From Actinomadura mexicana (GTDB lineage: Bacteria; Actinomycetota; Actinomycetes; Streptosporangiales; Streptosporangiaceae), in contig NZ_FZNP01000027.1 in the NCBI RefSeq assembly GCF_900188105.1, positions 1-63,027 on the forward strand: a stretch of DNA of 63,027 nucleotides. Direction: 5' to 3'. Positions 27,145 through 35,013 of this stretch are shown piece by piece; the stretch's first letter is position 1; each line of letters begins with the position of its first letter. The position numbers were made by a program, and so were the translations under genes. The notes under the pieces are model-generated. The model saw nothing but the letters and a program-made list of their open reading frames with translations, made no database searches and had not been told where the DNA came from.

Positions 27145-27969
27145 TCAGCAGCCGCGCGCGTCCGCGAGCCAGGCGCAGGCGAACTCGACCGCGGCCTTCA
27201 GCGGAACACGGCGGGAGCCAGCGCGACCGACACGACCCTTGACCACAGGGCATGTCCGGTCGAGGGCGCGGCCGAGCGCGGCGAAGTCCCCGTCGTCCAG
27301 GGCGACGTCCTCATACTCCCACCAGACCGGGCGGCCACCGCGTTCGACCACACAGCGGTATGTGCGGGTCGGTGGGGCGGGCAGGTAACGGTACTCCGCG
27401 AGGTGGAGTGCCGTGCACCTCTCGTACCCGACACCAATCAGCAGGATGTCGGCCTCGGCTTCGTACAGCTTGGCCAGTGGCGACCTCTCGCCAAGATGGC
27501 AGTCCGCCGCATGCCCTGCGGTGATGTACGCGGCGTTCGCACCAAGTGCCGCAAACGACGTCTGGGGATGGCCGCTCCTCCAGGCGCCGGGAGACGTCCG
27601 GATGTGCTCGGAGAGCACGCCCATCCCGGTCGACGGCGTAGACGAACGGTCGAACGCCGGCATCGACCGGTGGAAGCGCTCGCGCTCGGCCGAGGACATT
27701 CCCTTCGTCCGTTCCAGGTACGCGCGGGAGGTGTCGGAATTCTCGGCCGTTCCCGTGGGCACGACGATCGTTCCTTCGGGGCCGAGCACATCGCCGAGCG
27801 CGCCCGCCACCGCGGCCGCGCCACCTACGACCGGGCCCAAGCTGCGCAGCGACGCGTGCACAAGGACGGTGCTTCCGGGCCGTACCCCTAAAGCCCTCAG
27901 GTCGCCCGCCAGCGCCGCGCGCCCGGCCGCGGCTGGACGGTCCTCCGAGGTGTCAGTCCGCCGCGCCAC
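27145..27969 (-). CDS. AAC(3)-family aminoglycoside N-acetyltransferase homologue
   Basis: 274 residues from the GTG at 27969, overlapping the end of fxsB by 17 bases. It shows the AAC(3) (antibiotic_NAT) signatures: 'GVRPGSTVLVHASLRSLGPVVGG' (CoA-binding start, shown as the family pattern), 'GTIVVPTGT', 'FDRSSTP', 'MGVLSEHIRTSPGAWRSGHPQTSFAALG' (the His-Pro acetyl-transfer motif), and 'ILLIGVGYERCTALHLAEY'. The classic reaction is acetyl transfer from acetyl-CoA to the 3-amino group of 2-deoxystreptamine. Embedded in an FxSxx-COOH operon, the true substrate may be the matured peptide or a metabolite. Resistance is therefore not assumed. Confidence 0.85.
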   Translation of the reverse strand: MARRTDTSEDRPAAAGRAALAGDLRALGVRPGSTVLVHASLRSLGPVVGGAAAVAGALGDVLGPEGTIVVPTGTAENSDTSRAYLERTKGMSSAERERFHRSMPAFDRSSTPSTGMGVLSEHIRTSPGAWRSGHPQTSFAALGANAAYITAGHAADCHLGERSPLAKLYEAEADILLIGVGYERCTALHLAEYRYLPAPPTRTYRCVVERGGRPVWWEYEDVALDDGDFAALGRALDRTCPVVKGRVGRAGSRRVPLKAAVEFACAWLADARGC

Positions 27970-30256
27970 GCTGCGGACCCTGCAACGGTGTCGGGGCGGA
28001 CGGCACCTCGGGAGGCGGTTGCCAGGATTTCAGCGTTGCACGCATCCCGGCCACGAACTGCTCGCCGAGACCCGTCAGGGCCCCGCTCGCCTCCAGGACC
28101 CCCACCGCGTAGAGCGTCTTCGGGTACCACTCGTCGAAGTACGCGCACGCCTCCGCAGCAGTGCCGCTGTCCGGCGACTGGGCTCTGCGACGCCAAAAGT
28201 CCGCGACGGCGATGTGTGCGTACGTGCCCTGGAGCAGTCCTTCGATCGGCCGGGGATCGTCGCGCCAGGGGGCCTGGTACTTGCCGTGGTCGTTTACGTC
28301 ATAGAGGTCGACGAAATCGAGTACTGCGCCGAGCTTCACGTGCTGGAACTCGTGCAGCAGCAGCAGGCAGAGGAGAGCTGGAGTCTCGGGCAGCGCGATG
28401 CCGACCGATCCGAACGCGTCGCGGGCCGCCGAGCTCACGCTGCGTCCCCCTCCCGGATCCTTGAGCGGAACGATCGTTGACAGCGCGCCGGCGATTGCCT
28501 CGGCGTACTCCGCGTAGTCCGCCTCCAGCAACTCCCACGCCTCGCGCAAGAAGATCCGCCACCGGTCGAACTCTTCGTCGCTGAGCCTGTCGGCGGCGGG
28601 CCAGTCATGGCGGTCGCGGAAGGGGTCCAGGTCCTCCAGCGCGACGGAGAGCCGCCCGGCCTCCACACGCCGGACCTTTTCTGGTTCACCTGCGTCCGGG
28701 ACGTTGATCCGTCCGTCGCCTACCAGCACCGTGGTCACTTCCTTGTCCGGGACCGCGAACCGCCCGACCGTCGGGAAATATGCCGCGCCGCCCCGAACGG
28801 GGATCTCGAGCTTGGCGCTCAGTCCGGCACGCGCAGCGGCCACGCAGGCTACAGCGGCGAGCAGGCCGTCGTCGACGGGATCGGCGCCGTCCTCAAGATC
28901 TCTAAGCCGCTCGACCGCCCACGCCCGCACGTAAGGGTGGGCGAGCACGGCGTCGAGCGCCACGGGGTCCTCGGCCTCGACCTGTTTCACCAGGTCCCAC
29001 CCCGGGCCCGGGGTGGTCGCGCGGCCGATCGCCACGAGAAGGCTGAGATTGCCGACCGCTTGGGCGCTCTTCAGGCGGCTGATTGCCAACCGGTCCCCGT
29101 GGCCCGCGGCCAGGGAGATCAGAACGGCGGGCGGCAGCGTGTCGGGACGTTCCGCAACGCGCTCGCGAACATGTTCGACCACGGTGAACAGATCATCACA
29201 GTAGACGCTGGGGTTGTCGAAGCCGGATCCGTCTCCGCGGTACCGGTGAGCGAACAGCCCGCCGCCACAAGTGGCGACGACGGGGCATTCCTTGCACTGC
29301 GCGCACAGCACCGCGAGCCCACCTCGACGTGCCGTGACGCCGTAATGCTCCCCCGCTTGGTCGACTGAGTTCTGGAAGACGTCCGTCCCGGTGCCCGGCG
29401 CGCCATCGAAGGCGGTCTTGAGCGAGTCGGCCTGCTCGTACCGTCCGTCGGTCTCCACGACGAGGAGATCGGTCGGCTCAAGGCCGAGGGACTCGGTGAA
29501 GCTGCTCCCGCCTTGGCTCGTGCTGATGATCGAGTCGAACATCCGTACCGCAACGGGGCATCCGTCGGCGAACCAGCGGTCTGCAATCGTGATCAGCCAG
29601 TCGGCATAGGCGGTGGCGGACGGCCGCGGAGGCGGCCGGTCCCAGGTGTGGTGCGGCCAGAGGAAGTCGATCGCCGGGGGCTCATGCGCCAGGAGTTCCT
29701 CGTAGACAGCGATCGGATCGTTCGCCACGTCGATGGTGCAAAGAAGCCCGGAGTACAGGTCCGGATACTCCGAGCGGAGCAGGCCGACGGCCTTGACGAC
29801 CTTGTCGTAGCTGCTCCGCCCGTCACGGTAGAGGCGATGCCTGTCGTTGGCAGCCCGATCGCCGTCCAGCGAAATCCCAACTTTGACGTGGTGCTCGCGG
29901 AAGAGGTCGCAGAAACCCCGGTCGAGTCGCACGCCGTTGGTATGGAGGTGCAGGTCGATGTCGCAGAGACCATGCAACGGGCTGCGCAGCGCGACGATGA
30001 GGTCGCGCAGATGGCCCGGTCCGGTGAGGAGCGGCTCCCCGCCGTGCAGGACCAGGCAGATCTCGTCCAGACCGTGCGCCCTGACATGGTCGGCGATGCG
30101 CTCGGCTGTCCGCGCCATGGTGGCGGTGGTCATTCTCACCGGCCGCCCAAGCCAACTCTGGTCGGCGTGCTCGTAGACATAGCAGTGATCACATGCCAGG
30201 TCACACCTGCTATGGACCTTGAGCACGAACTGTCGAAACAGAGTTGATACGGCCAT
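27953..30256 (-). CDS. fxsB: FxsB radical SAM/SPASM peptide maturase with HEXXH domain
   Basis: 767 residues, ATG at 30256. The radical-SAM cluster is Cys18-x3-Cys22-x2-Cys25 ('RCDLACDHCYVYEH'), followed by 'LVLHGGEPLL'. The SPASM iron-sulfur region is 'CAQCKECPVVATCGGG' (~316-331). Then comes a long C-terminal domain with HEFQH (His635, Glu636, His639), a metalloprotease-like zinc motif. This double architecture defines FxsB. The enzyme is expected to install a radical-derived cross-link on the FxsA core peptide, and homologues are described as cyclophane-forming. The HEXXH domain may cleave the leader. Both roles for this protein are inference. It lies 17 bases after fxsA. Confidence 0.93.
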   Translation of the reverse strand: MAVSTLFRQFVLKVHSRCDLACDHCYVYEHADQSWLGRPVRMTTATMARTAERIADHVRAHGLDEICLVLHGGEPLLTGPGHLRDLIVALRSPLHGLCDIDLHLHTNGVRLDRGFCDLFREHHVKVGISLDGDRAANDRHRLYRDGRSSYDKVVKAVGLLRSEYPDLYSGLLCTIDVANDPIAVYEELLAHEPPAIDFLWPHHTWDRPPPRPSATAYADWLITIADRWFADGCPVAVRMFDSIISTSQGGSSFTESLGLEPTDLLVVETDGRYEQADSLKTAFDGAPGTGTDVFQNSVDQAGEHYGVTARRGGLAVLCAQCKECPVVATCGGGLFAHRYRGDGSGFDNPSVYCDDLFTVVEHVRERVAERPDTLPPAVLISLAAGHGDRLAISRLKSAQAVGNLSLLVAIGRATTPGPGWDLVKQVEAEDPVALDAVLAHPYVRAWAVERLRDLEDGADPVDDGLLAAVACVAAARAGLSAKLEIPVRGGAAYFPTVGRFAVPDKEVTTVLVGDGRINVPDAGEPEKVRRVEAGRLSVALEDLDPFRDRHDWPAADRLSDEEFDRWRIFLREAWELLEADYAEYAEAIAGALSTIVPLKDPGGGRSVSSAARDAFGSVGIALPETPALLCLLLLHEFQHVKLGAVLDFVDLYDVNDHGKYQAPWRDDPRPIEGLLQGTYAHIAVADFWRRRAQSPDSGTAAEACAYFDEWYPKTLYAVGVLEASGALTGLGEQFVAGMRATLKSWQPPPEVPSAPTPLQGPQRGAAD

Positions 30257-30273
30257 TGATAATCAGAGTTGTG

Positions 30274-30453
30274 TCAGATGAACGAGTTGAATGACGCAAC
30301 TCGGACCGGCTCTGGCCCGTCCGCTTCCTCCTGATCTTTTCGAGTAAGCCGCGCGACGATGCGAGCCGCCCCGCTGCTCGCCGCCAGTACATCGAGCCGA
30401 GAGCAGCACGGTCCAGTGAGGCCTGGCGCGTCGCTTTGTACAAGAATATCCAT
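30274..30453 (-). CDS. fxsA: FxsA-type FxSxx-COOH precursor peptide
   Basis: 59 residues from the ATG at 30453, which follows GGGACCAAG. An in-frame GTG at 30480 has no ribosome site. The product ends '...PVRVASFNSFI', an exact F-x-S-x-x-COOH terminus (Phe-Asn-Ser-Phe-Ile). The leader is mixed polar and hydrophobic ('RLDVLAASSGAARIVARLTRK'), typical of these precursors. The family is named for this terminus and always sits beside fxsB, as here 17 bases upstream. The Phe and Ser of the core are the likely modification sites. A second Phe at the penultimate position offers another candidate. Confidence comes mainly from the motif plus context. Confidence 0.9.
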   Translation of the reverse strand: MDILVQSDAPGLTGPCCSRLDVLAASSGAARIVARLTRKDQEEADGPEPVRVASFNSFI

Positions 30454-30933
30454 CTTGGTCCCATTCGTCTTGTCATGCACTGACAGTCGCGCTCGGCTAT
30501 TGCTCTGCTACGGATAGTCGCCAAACCTAGAGGTGCCTAAGCCGATGACCTCGGTTTCGTGGTCACCGGCTTATGCTCTTTTTAGCCTTACATTGCCCCA
30601 GGGCCCTGCAGCGTTACATTGCAGCCTGGTCACATCCGCAGGAGGAGCAAAACAACCTGTCCGATTGTACGTTGGCTACACATCCCTGTCTCCGAGTCAT
30701 GAGTCAGGGCGAAGGGGAAGCTCGTCAGGTTCACGCAACAAGTGAGCACGGAAGATCCTTATCCGCTACGTTGATCGGTTCCCCTCGACGCAGCCCCCGG
30801 CCACCCTCGAGGATTCTTCCAGTTGGCACGTCGTCCTCGCCGTTCCGCCACCGCTACCTGAGCAGCCCACATACCTTCCGGCAGCGGTCGCATGGCCGGA
30901 TCCGGCCTTCTCTGACGCCCACGAACCGAGCAT
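30454..30933. promoter_or_regulatory. Divergent control region between fxsA and the SLATT gene
   Basis: 480 bases separate the minus-strand FxSxx operon from the plus-strand SLATT-SLOG pair. The region must contain both promoters. A TATTGCTC/TAGTCG-rich patch near 30495-30520 is candidate promoter sequence for fxsA. No ORF is convincing. It contains the hairpin described separately. Confidence 0.45.
30538..30583 (+). terminator. Hairpin followed by a T-run in the divergent region
   Basis: A 13-bp stem with one A-C mismatch (taagccgatgacc / ggtcaccggctta) is followed by tgctcttttt, a textbook intrinsic terminator on the plus strand. No plus-strand gene precedes it closely. It may insulate the SLATT promoter or terminate a small RNA. 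Confidence 0.55.
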
Positions 30934-31863
30934 TTGTCCACAGAAGGGTTGACAGAAAGCATTGCTCTACATCAACTCGAAAGAGTGGAGGCCCTGGCGG
31001 ATTCGCACTACCCCGCGCTCTTTCGAGCAGCTGACACCAGCGCGATCAGCTGCCAGCAGCGCCTGCTGGCGGCTACGGCGCTGCGTCTGGTCGCCCTGCT
31101 GCTCGCCGCCGTGCTCGGAAGCTTCGACATCGACGTGGGGCGACTCGACGTAGCCGCGGTGGCCGCAGCCGGGACGCTGTGCACTGCGCTCGTCGTTGAG
31201 GTCTACCTGCTGACCGAACGGCCCGACCGCCAGTGGTACGAGTCCCGAGCGGCCGCGGAGTCCACCAAGACGCTTGCCTGGCGGTTCGCGGTCGGCGGTC
31301 AGCCCTTCGGCAAGGACGCCGGTGACGAGCGGGGGGCAGAGACGCTGCTGTTGCGCAGATTCGCGAAGATTCTGGGCAATCTACACAGCCTCCCGTCACA
31401 AGGGGAGACCTATGACCTCCAGGTCACCGAGGAGATGCGGGCACTGCGGGCGCGAAGCCTCGACGCCCGCAAACAGGCCTATCGAACAGGACGGATCGAG
31501 GATCAGAGCCGTTGGTACTCCACGCGTGCGTGGAAGCACGGGCGCAGCGTCTCTCGCTGGTCAGTGCTACTGGCATCCCTGGAGACGGTCGGTCTGATCG
31601 CAGCTGTTCTGAACGCCGTCAGTATCTTGTCGATTGACGTGCCCGGCATCGCTGGAGCCATCGCAGCGGGCGGACTGGCATGGGTACAGACGCGGCAGCA
31701 CCAGCAACTGGCCACGGCTTACGGGATCGCGGCGCAGGAACTCGCCGACATCGCCTCAAGGATCCGGTGGCCGGAAACCGAGCCGGACTGGGCTCACTTC
31801 GTGGACGAGGTCGAGGAAGCGATTTCCAGAGAGCACACGCTGTGGTGGGCCTCTCACGTGTGA
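30934..31863 (+). CDS. SLATT-domain (DUF4231) two-TM-pair membrane protein
   Basis: About 309 residues from the TTG at 30934. The start is uncertain because no strong ribosome site is visible and a GTG at 30985 is also possible. There are two hydrophobic hairpins, 'LRLVALLLAAVLGSF' with 'VAAVAAAGTLCTALVVEVYLL', and later 'WSVLLASLETVGLIAAVLNAVSIL' with 'IAGAIAAGGLAWV'. The cytosolic stretch between them contains 'WYESRAAAESTKTLAWRF', the DUF4231 signature. SLATT proteins are predicted to form membrane pores or channels gated by nucleotide-sensing partners in conflict systems, leading to cell death or dormancy. The SLOG gene 45 bases downstream fits as that partner. Confidence 0.83.
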   Translation: MSTEGLTESIALHQLERVEALADSHYPALFRAADTSAISCQQRLLAATALRLVALLLAAVLGSFDIDVGRLDVAAVAAAGTLCTALVVEVYLLTERPDRQWYESRAAAESTKTLAWRFAVGGQPFGKDAGDERGAETLLLRRFAKILGNLHSLPSQGETYDLQVTEEMRALRARSLDARKQAYRTGRIEDQSRWYSTRAWKHGRSVSRWSVLLASLETVGLIAAVLNAVSILSIDVPGIAGAIAAGGLAWVQTRQHQQLATAYGIAAQELADIASRIRWPETEPDWAHFVDEVEEAISREHTLWWASHV

Positions 31864-31873
31864 ACTGACGACC

Positions 31874-31892
31874 GTCCAGGGCCGCCCTGGAC
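31874..31892 (+). other. Perfect 8-3-8 stem-loop between SLATT and SLOG genes
   Basis: gtccaggg-ccg-ccctggac, entirely within the 45-base gap and ending four bases before the downstream GGAGG. It could set the ratio of the two proteins or stop part of the transcripts. There is no T-run. Confidence 0.5.
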
Positions 31893-31908
31893 CGACGGAG
31901 GTAGTCGC

Positions 31909-32385
31909 ATGCGCGTTGCCATTACCGGCCACAGGGACCTCGATAGCCGGACCGCTCGCATGGTGGACACCGGAATTCGGAGACTGCTCGCCCAGCGGGC
32001 GACGGACGTCACCGGTGTCACCTGCCTGGCCGAGGGGGCCGACCAGATCTTCGCCAGGGCTATCCTGGCGATAGGCGGGAGACTTGAGGTCATCATCCCC
32101 GCGACCGGATACGAGGCAGGACTCGAGGCCCGTGCGCGGGATGATTTTGAGGAACTGGCAGAACACGCGGTCGCGGTGCGGCGGCTGCCGTACCGGAATC
32201 CTGGTCCGCGCTCCTATCTCCACGCCGGCCTGACGATGCTTGACGGAGTTGAGCGGCTCATCGCGGTATGGGACGGTGCTCCGGCCCGCGGTCGTGGCGG
32301 AACGGCCGAGATTGTCGGACACGCCCGGCAGCGCCGCATAGACGTGGACGTTTTGTGGCCCCAGGGAGCGACCCGCGTCGCCTGA
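31909..32385 (+). CDS. SLOG-family (Rossmann, LOG/DprA-like) nucleotide-sensor protein
   Basis: 158 residues, ATG at 31909 with GGAGG upstream. The N-terminal 'MRVAITGHRDL' is the glycine-rich 'GHR' loop of SLOG proteins. 'GVTCLAEGADQIFARAIL' is the second Rossmann element, and 'VIIPATGYE' and 'ERLIAVWDGAPARGRGGTAEIV' are the ligand-site loops. SLOG domains bind or process nucleotide ligands (ADP-ribose or cyclic oligonucleotides) and pair with SLATT channels as sensors. A specific ligand cannot be assigned. Same strand and close spacing make SLATT-SLOG a two-gene operon, divergent from the FxSxx cassette. Confidence 0.82.
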   Translation: MRVAITGHRDLDSRTARMVDTGIRRLLAQRATDVTGVTCLAEGADQIFARAILAIGGRLEVIIPATGYEAGLEARARDDFEELAEHAVAVRRLPYRNPGPRSYLHAGLTMLDGVERLIAVWDGAPARGRGGTAEIVGHARQRRIDVDVLWPQGATRVA

Positions 32386-32619
32386 GTCGTGCCCGCAGTG
32401 AGGCTTCGGTCAGCGGACACCACCAGTCACCGGCAGCGCGTTGTCCTCGGTTCCGAGACAGTTGCATCCCTATCGTGGAGACACCTCCCGGGAGCTGTAT
32501 TGGGCGGGGGAGAAATCGGGTTCCCTATGCAGTCGTCAGGACAGTCGCCGGCAACCGTCACCTCCACCGTGCCGCCTATGCCTACGACCGCGCGGCCCGC
32601 GCACCCTACGGCCGTATGG

Positions 32620-32703
32620 TCAGCGCAGATCGGTGCGTCCGGTGTGTCGGCGCGCCCGGCTCCATTCGGTCTCTCCATGCCGCACCAAGATCAGCTCTTT
32701 CAC
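32620..32703 (-). pseudogene. Histidine-phosphatase (phosphoglycerate mutase-like) N-terminal fragment
   Basis: From the GTG at 32703 it reads 'KELILVRHGETEW' and 'RRHTGRTDL'. RHGE contains the phospho-accepting His of the branch-1 histidine phosphatase family. A stop codon follows after about 27 codons, and the rest of the gene is missing. Truncated by rearrangement in the scar zone. Confidence 0.7.
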
Positions 32704-32999
32704 GCCCCCAACTCTAGGGGCCGCCCCTACTTCAAGATCGAGGGCGGGCCGAGACGTTTCAGCCAGCCCGGCGGCGGACCACCCCCAACGGGCGTGGGGA
32801 GCATGAAGGCTGCCTTGTCGAGGCCGGAGTGGAGGGACGGGCGGACTCGGGATATGCGCCGTGCTCCAGGTAGTTAGGACGCCGCTGGACTCACACAACG
32901 TCAGGCGCGCCTTCCGGCGCATCCTCGCCTGAGCTTCCCCCGGTTCCACGAAACCTTGATCTTGCCCCGGTTTCACGGACTCGCTGGTCAGGAGATCAG

Positions 33000-33146
33000 G
33001 TTCAGCGGGTGGGTGCTTTCGAACTGCGTCGAACTGGCCGACCTTGGCAAGGCGTGGGCATCCGCGACAGCAAAGACCCGGTCGGCGCCAAGTTCACCCT
33101 GCGCCGCGACGAGTTCGCGAGTCTCCTGGCGATTCTGAAGCGCTAA
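33000..33146 (+). pseudogene. DUF397 C-terminal relic, frameshifted
   Basis: 'FSGWVLSNCVELADL' in one frame and, after a +1 shift near 33052, 'VGIRDSKDPVGAKF' with 'TLRRDEFASLLAILKR' to the stop at 33144-33146. NCVE.. and (V)RDSKDP are the DUF397 hallmarks. This family is specific to actinomycetes and usually lies beside an XRE regulator, here absent. Confidence 0.8.
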
Positions 33147-33167
33147 CGCCCGGACATGGCACCGAGG

Positions 33168-33197
33168 AAGCCCCCGGCCCGTGAGGGGCCGGGGCTT
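33168..33197 (+). terminator. Hairpin terminator after the DUF397 relic
   Basis: 13-bp stem (aagcccccggccc / ggggccggggctt, one G-C shift) with a gtga loop, ending in ctg. Position 22 bases after the relic stop codon supports the role. Confidence 0.75.
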
Positions 33198-33579
33198 CTG
33201 TTGTCTGCCTTCTGTAGGCACCCACCATGAGCAGGTGCCGCGGGGGCCGGGGCACCGTGAGGCTCCGTTGCTGATTGATGCGTCGAACGGGTGGCTCGGC
33301 GCGGGGCAGGGCCGGAAGGTGCCCAGAAAGTGGGTGGGTTCCGTGGAGGAGTCCGGCCGCCTGAGACACGTGGTCCCGATCGGTGGGGGCGGCGCGTGAT
33401 GGTGATCGGGAGGGCTCGGTGATTGCGGGCCGTCTCAGGGGCAGACAGCCGGAGGCTGTGACGTGTAAACATCCGGTGGGCCGGGGCGGGCGGATGTCGG
33501 TCTTCCTGGTCCCGTGTGAACCGGTCGAGTGCCGCTGGGGGCGGCCGAGTTCGCTAACGAGCGCCTAACTAACGATCAA

Positions 33580-33612
33580 GAGGCCGGTTCTCCGTGGGGG
33601 AGAAACGGCCTC
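33580..33612 (-). terminator. Hairpin next to the tRNA fragment
   Basis: Stem gaggccggttctcc / ggagaaacggcctc with one mismatch, 18 bases past the 3' end of the tRNA-like sequence. This is the usual position of the terminator that follows a tRNA gene. Confidence 0.65.
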
Positions 33613-33629
33613 TGAGCTGGTACTTCTTG

Positions 33630-33671
33630 TCGGGACGGCGGGATTTGAACCCACGACCCCTTGACCTCCAG
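33630..33671 (-). other. 3' half of a tRNA-Pro-like gene (attachment-site scar)
   Basis: On the minus strand it reads anticodon-stem 3' side (TCAAGG), variable loop, T-arm GTGGGTTCAAATCCCGC, acceptor strand CGTCCCG and discriminator A. This matches the 3' half of actinomycete tRNA-Pro, the classic integration target of pSAM2-like elements. No 5' half (CGGGACG acceptor strand, D-arm) occurs in the 70 bases on the other side. Only the att part that an integrating element carries or leaves is present. Confidence 0.75.
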
Positions 33672-34091
33672 GCGCAGAAGACCAGTCGATCAAGGTCGAT
33701 GGAAGTCTATCGGGGAGCCTCTCACCTGCGAAAATGTCCGGGGAAGTCGTGGCGGGTCCAGAGGAGCCCGACCCCGGTGGCTCCCCAATTGGCTCCCCAA
33801 GGCCGCCTCGGTCCAGGGGCCACCGCGAACAAGATCGGTGTCCGAGGCCGCCGACCCCGATGGAAGTGCGGGTGTTCGTCAGTGCGTGTCGATGGAGTCT
33901 GTGATGCAGCACGCCAACTGCCATTTCCCCATGACGGCGCTGGGCGAGGTACCGACGGTTCGACACCCTACGGATGAGATGTCCGGAACTGTCTTATCAG
34001 AGCGGCCAGTGTCGGCCTGTGCTGATGTGTCTGCGTCGAGCCCGATCTTCGTGCCGCACGAGGCCACCGCATGTCGATCTGTGCTGGACCC

Positions 34092-34142
34092 GCCGAGCCG
34101 ACAATGAGCCGACATGGGCCATTGACGATCTTGTTGCTTCCT
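34092..34142 (+). repeat. 51-bp imperfect direct repeat, copy 2 (partner 1961-2011)
   Basis: See 1961-2011. In this copy the frame reads RRADNEPTWAIDDLVASW. Lies 421 bases beyond the tRNA fragment. Confidence 0.55.
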
Positions 34143-34441
34143 GGGCATCGCCGACGCCCGCCCGATGAAGCCGGCTCAGGACGAGTACGCGACGTCCGAT
34201 CAAGGTCCTGATGAGGGCGTGTGGCATGGCCTGGGGCCTTGGGGCCCTTGGGGCGCGGCTCGGTTCGCGGGCGGCTCGGTCTTGGGTGTTGGGTCGGGGC
34301 TGCTGCGCTGCGCCGTTGCCGGCTCGTGCCGGGAGTCCCGGGCCACGTTCTGCAGCGGGCGCAGAGGTCTTCCCTTCAGATGTGGACACTTGGAGACTGG
34401 ATCTTGAGGTTCTCCAAGGGAAGAGACGTCATCGATGGCGG

Positions 34442-34495
34442 CTGAAGCGCTATCCGGAGGAGTTCAAGGCCGACGCGGTGGCGTTTTGTCAGTAA
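34442..34495 (+). pseudogene. IS3-family OrfA N-terminal snippet
   Basis: 'LKRYPEEFKADAVAF' followed by Cys-Gln and a stop. (K)RYPEEFK.DAV is the start of IS3-group OrfA helix-turn-helix proteins. Too short to be functional. Confidence 0.5.
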
Positions 34496-35013
34496 GGCGG
34501 CAGGCGCCAGCACGTCATACCCGAACGGAATTCCAGCTTCTGTGACAGGTTCCCACCGGATCCGGGTGTGTGCAGCACGAACAAGATCCCACACAGAACT
34601 TGCTTCTTTCCAGTCCCTAGCGACCGGTATGACGCCTGCGGCGCTCGATTTGCGGCAGCGGCGCTTTACTCGCCCGCAAGGTGCCGGCCACGCTCCATGG
34701 AGTTCGCTCACCCTTGTAAACCCGCCCACATCGAACCCAGCCACCGCAGCACTCCGCCCCACATGCACATTTCCCGCCCTCAGGACCCCACGGTTCTGAG
34801 TGCAACTTCATAAGGTTGTAAGCGGCGGCTGCGCCCGAACCGTCCTGCGTCCAAGTCAAAAAGGGGGGATTAAGGAAGAGTTGATTTAAATCATCTACTG
34901 GAGCGGTCAGTCTCTGATCCATCATCCGTCGCGACTTGCTGCCATTTCGCAAGGTTTCGGCAGAGTGGGTTCTCGGGGTTAATGCCGTGTCAACATGATA
35001 GGGCGGAGGTCCG
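34496..35013. other. Intergenic region upstream of the FetB-like permease
   Basis: 518 bases with no recognisable gene. The segment 34855-34900 is AT-rich (aaaaagggggg, gatttaaatc) and may hold the permease promoter. A gatttaaatc palindrome lies at about 34884-34893. Confidence 0.4.

Larger units (their letters stand above)
33198..34441. other. Scar zone without intact genes
   Basis: Apart from the hairpin at 33580-33612, the tRNA fragment at 33630-33671 and the repeat at 34092-34142, no coding sequence is convincing here on either strand. Several long open frames exist only because of high GC. This looks like the junction left by one or more excised or decayed integrative elements. Confidence 0.5.

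Noticed and set aside
33630..33720. A complete tRNA gene
   Set aside because: No matching 5' acceptor strand or D-arm on the other side, and the anticodon loop (CTGGAGG) would not give a proline anticodon. Only the 3' half is supported.
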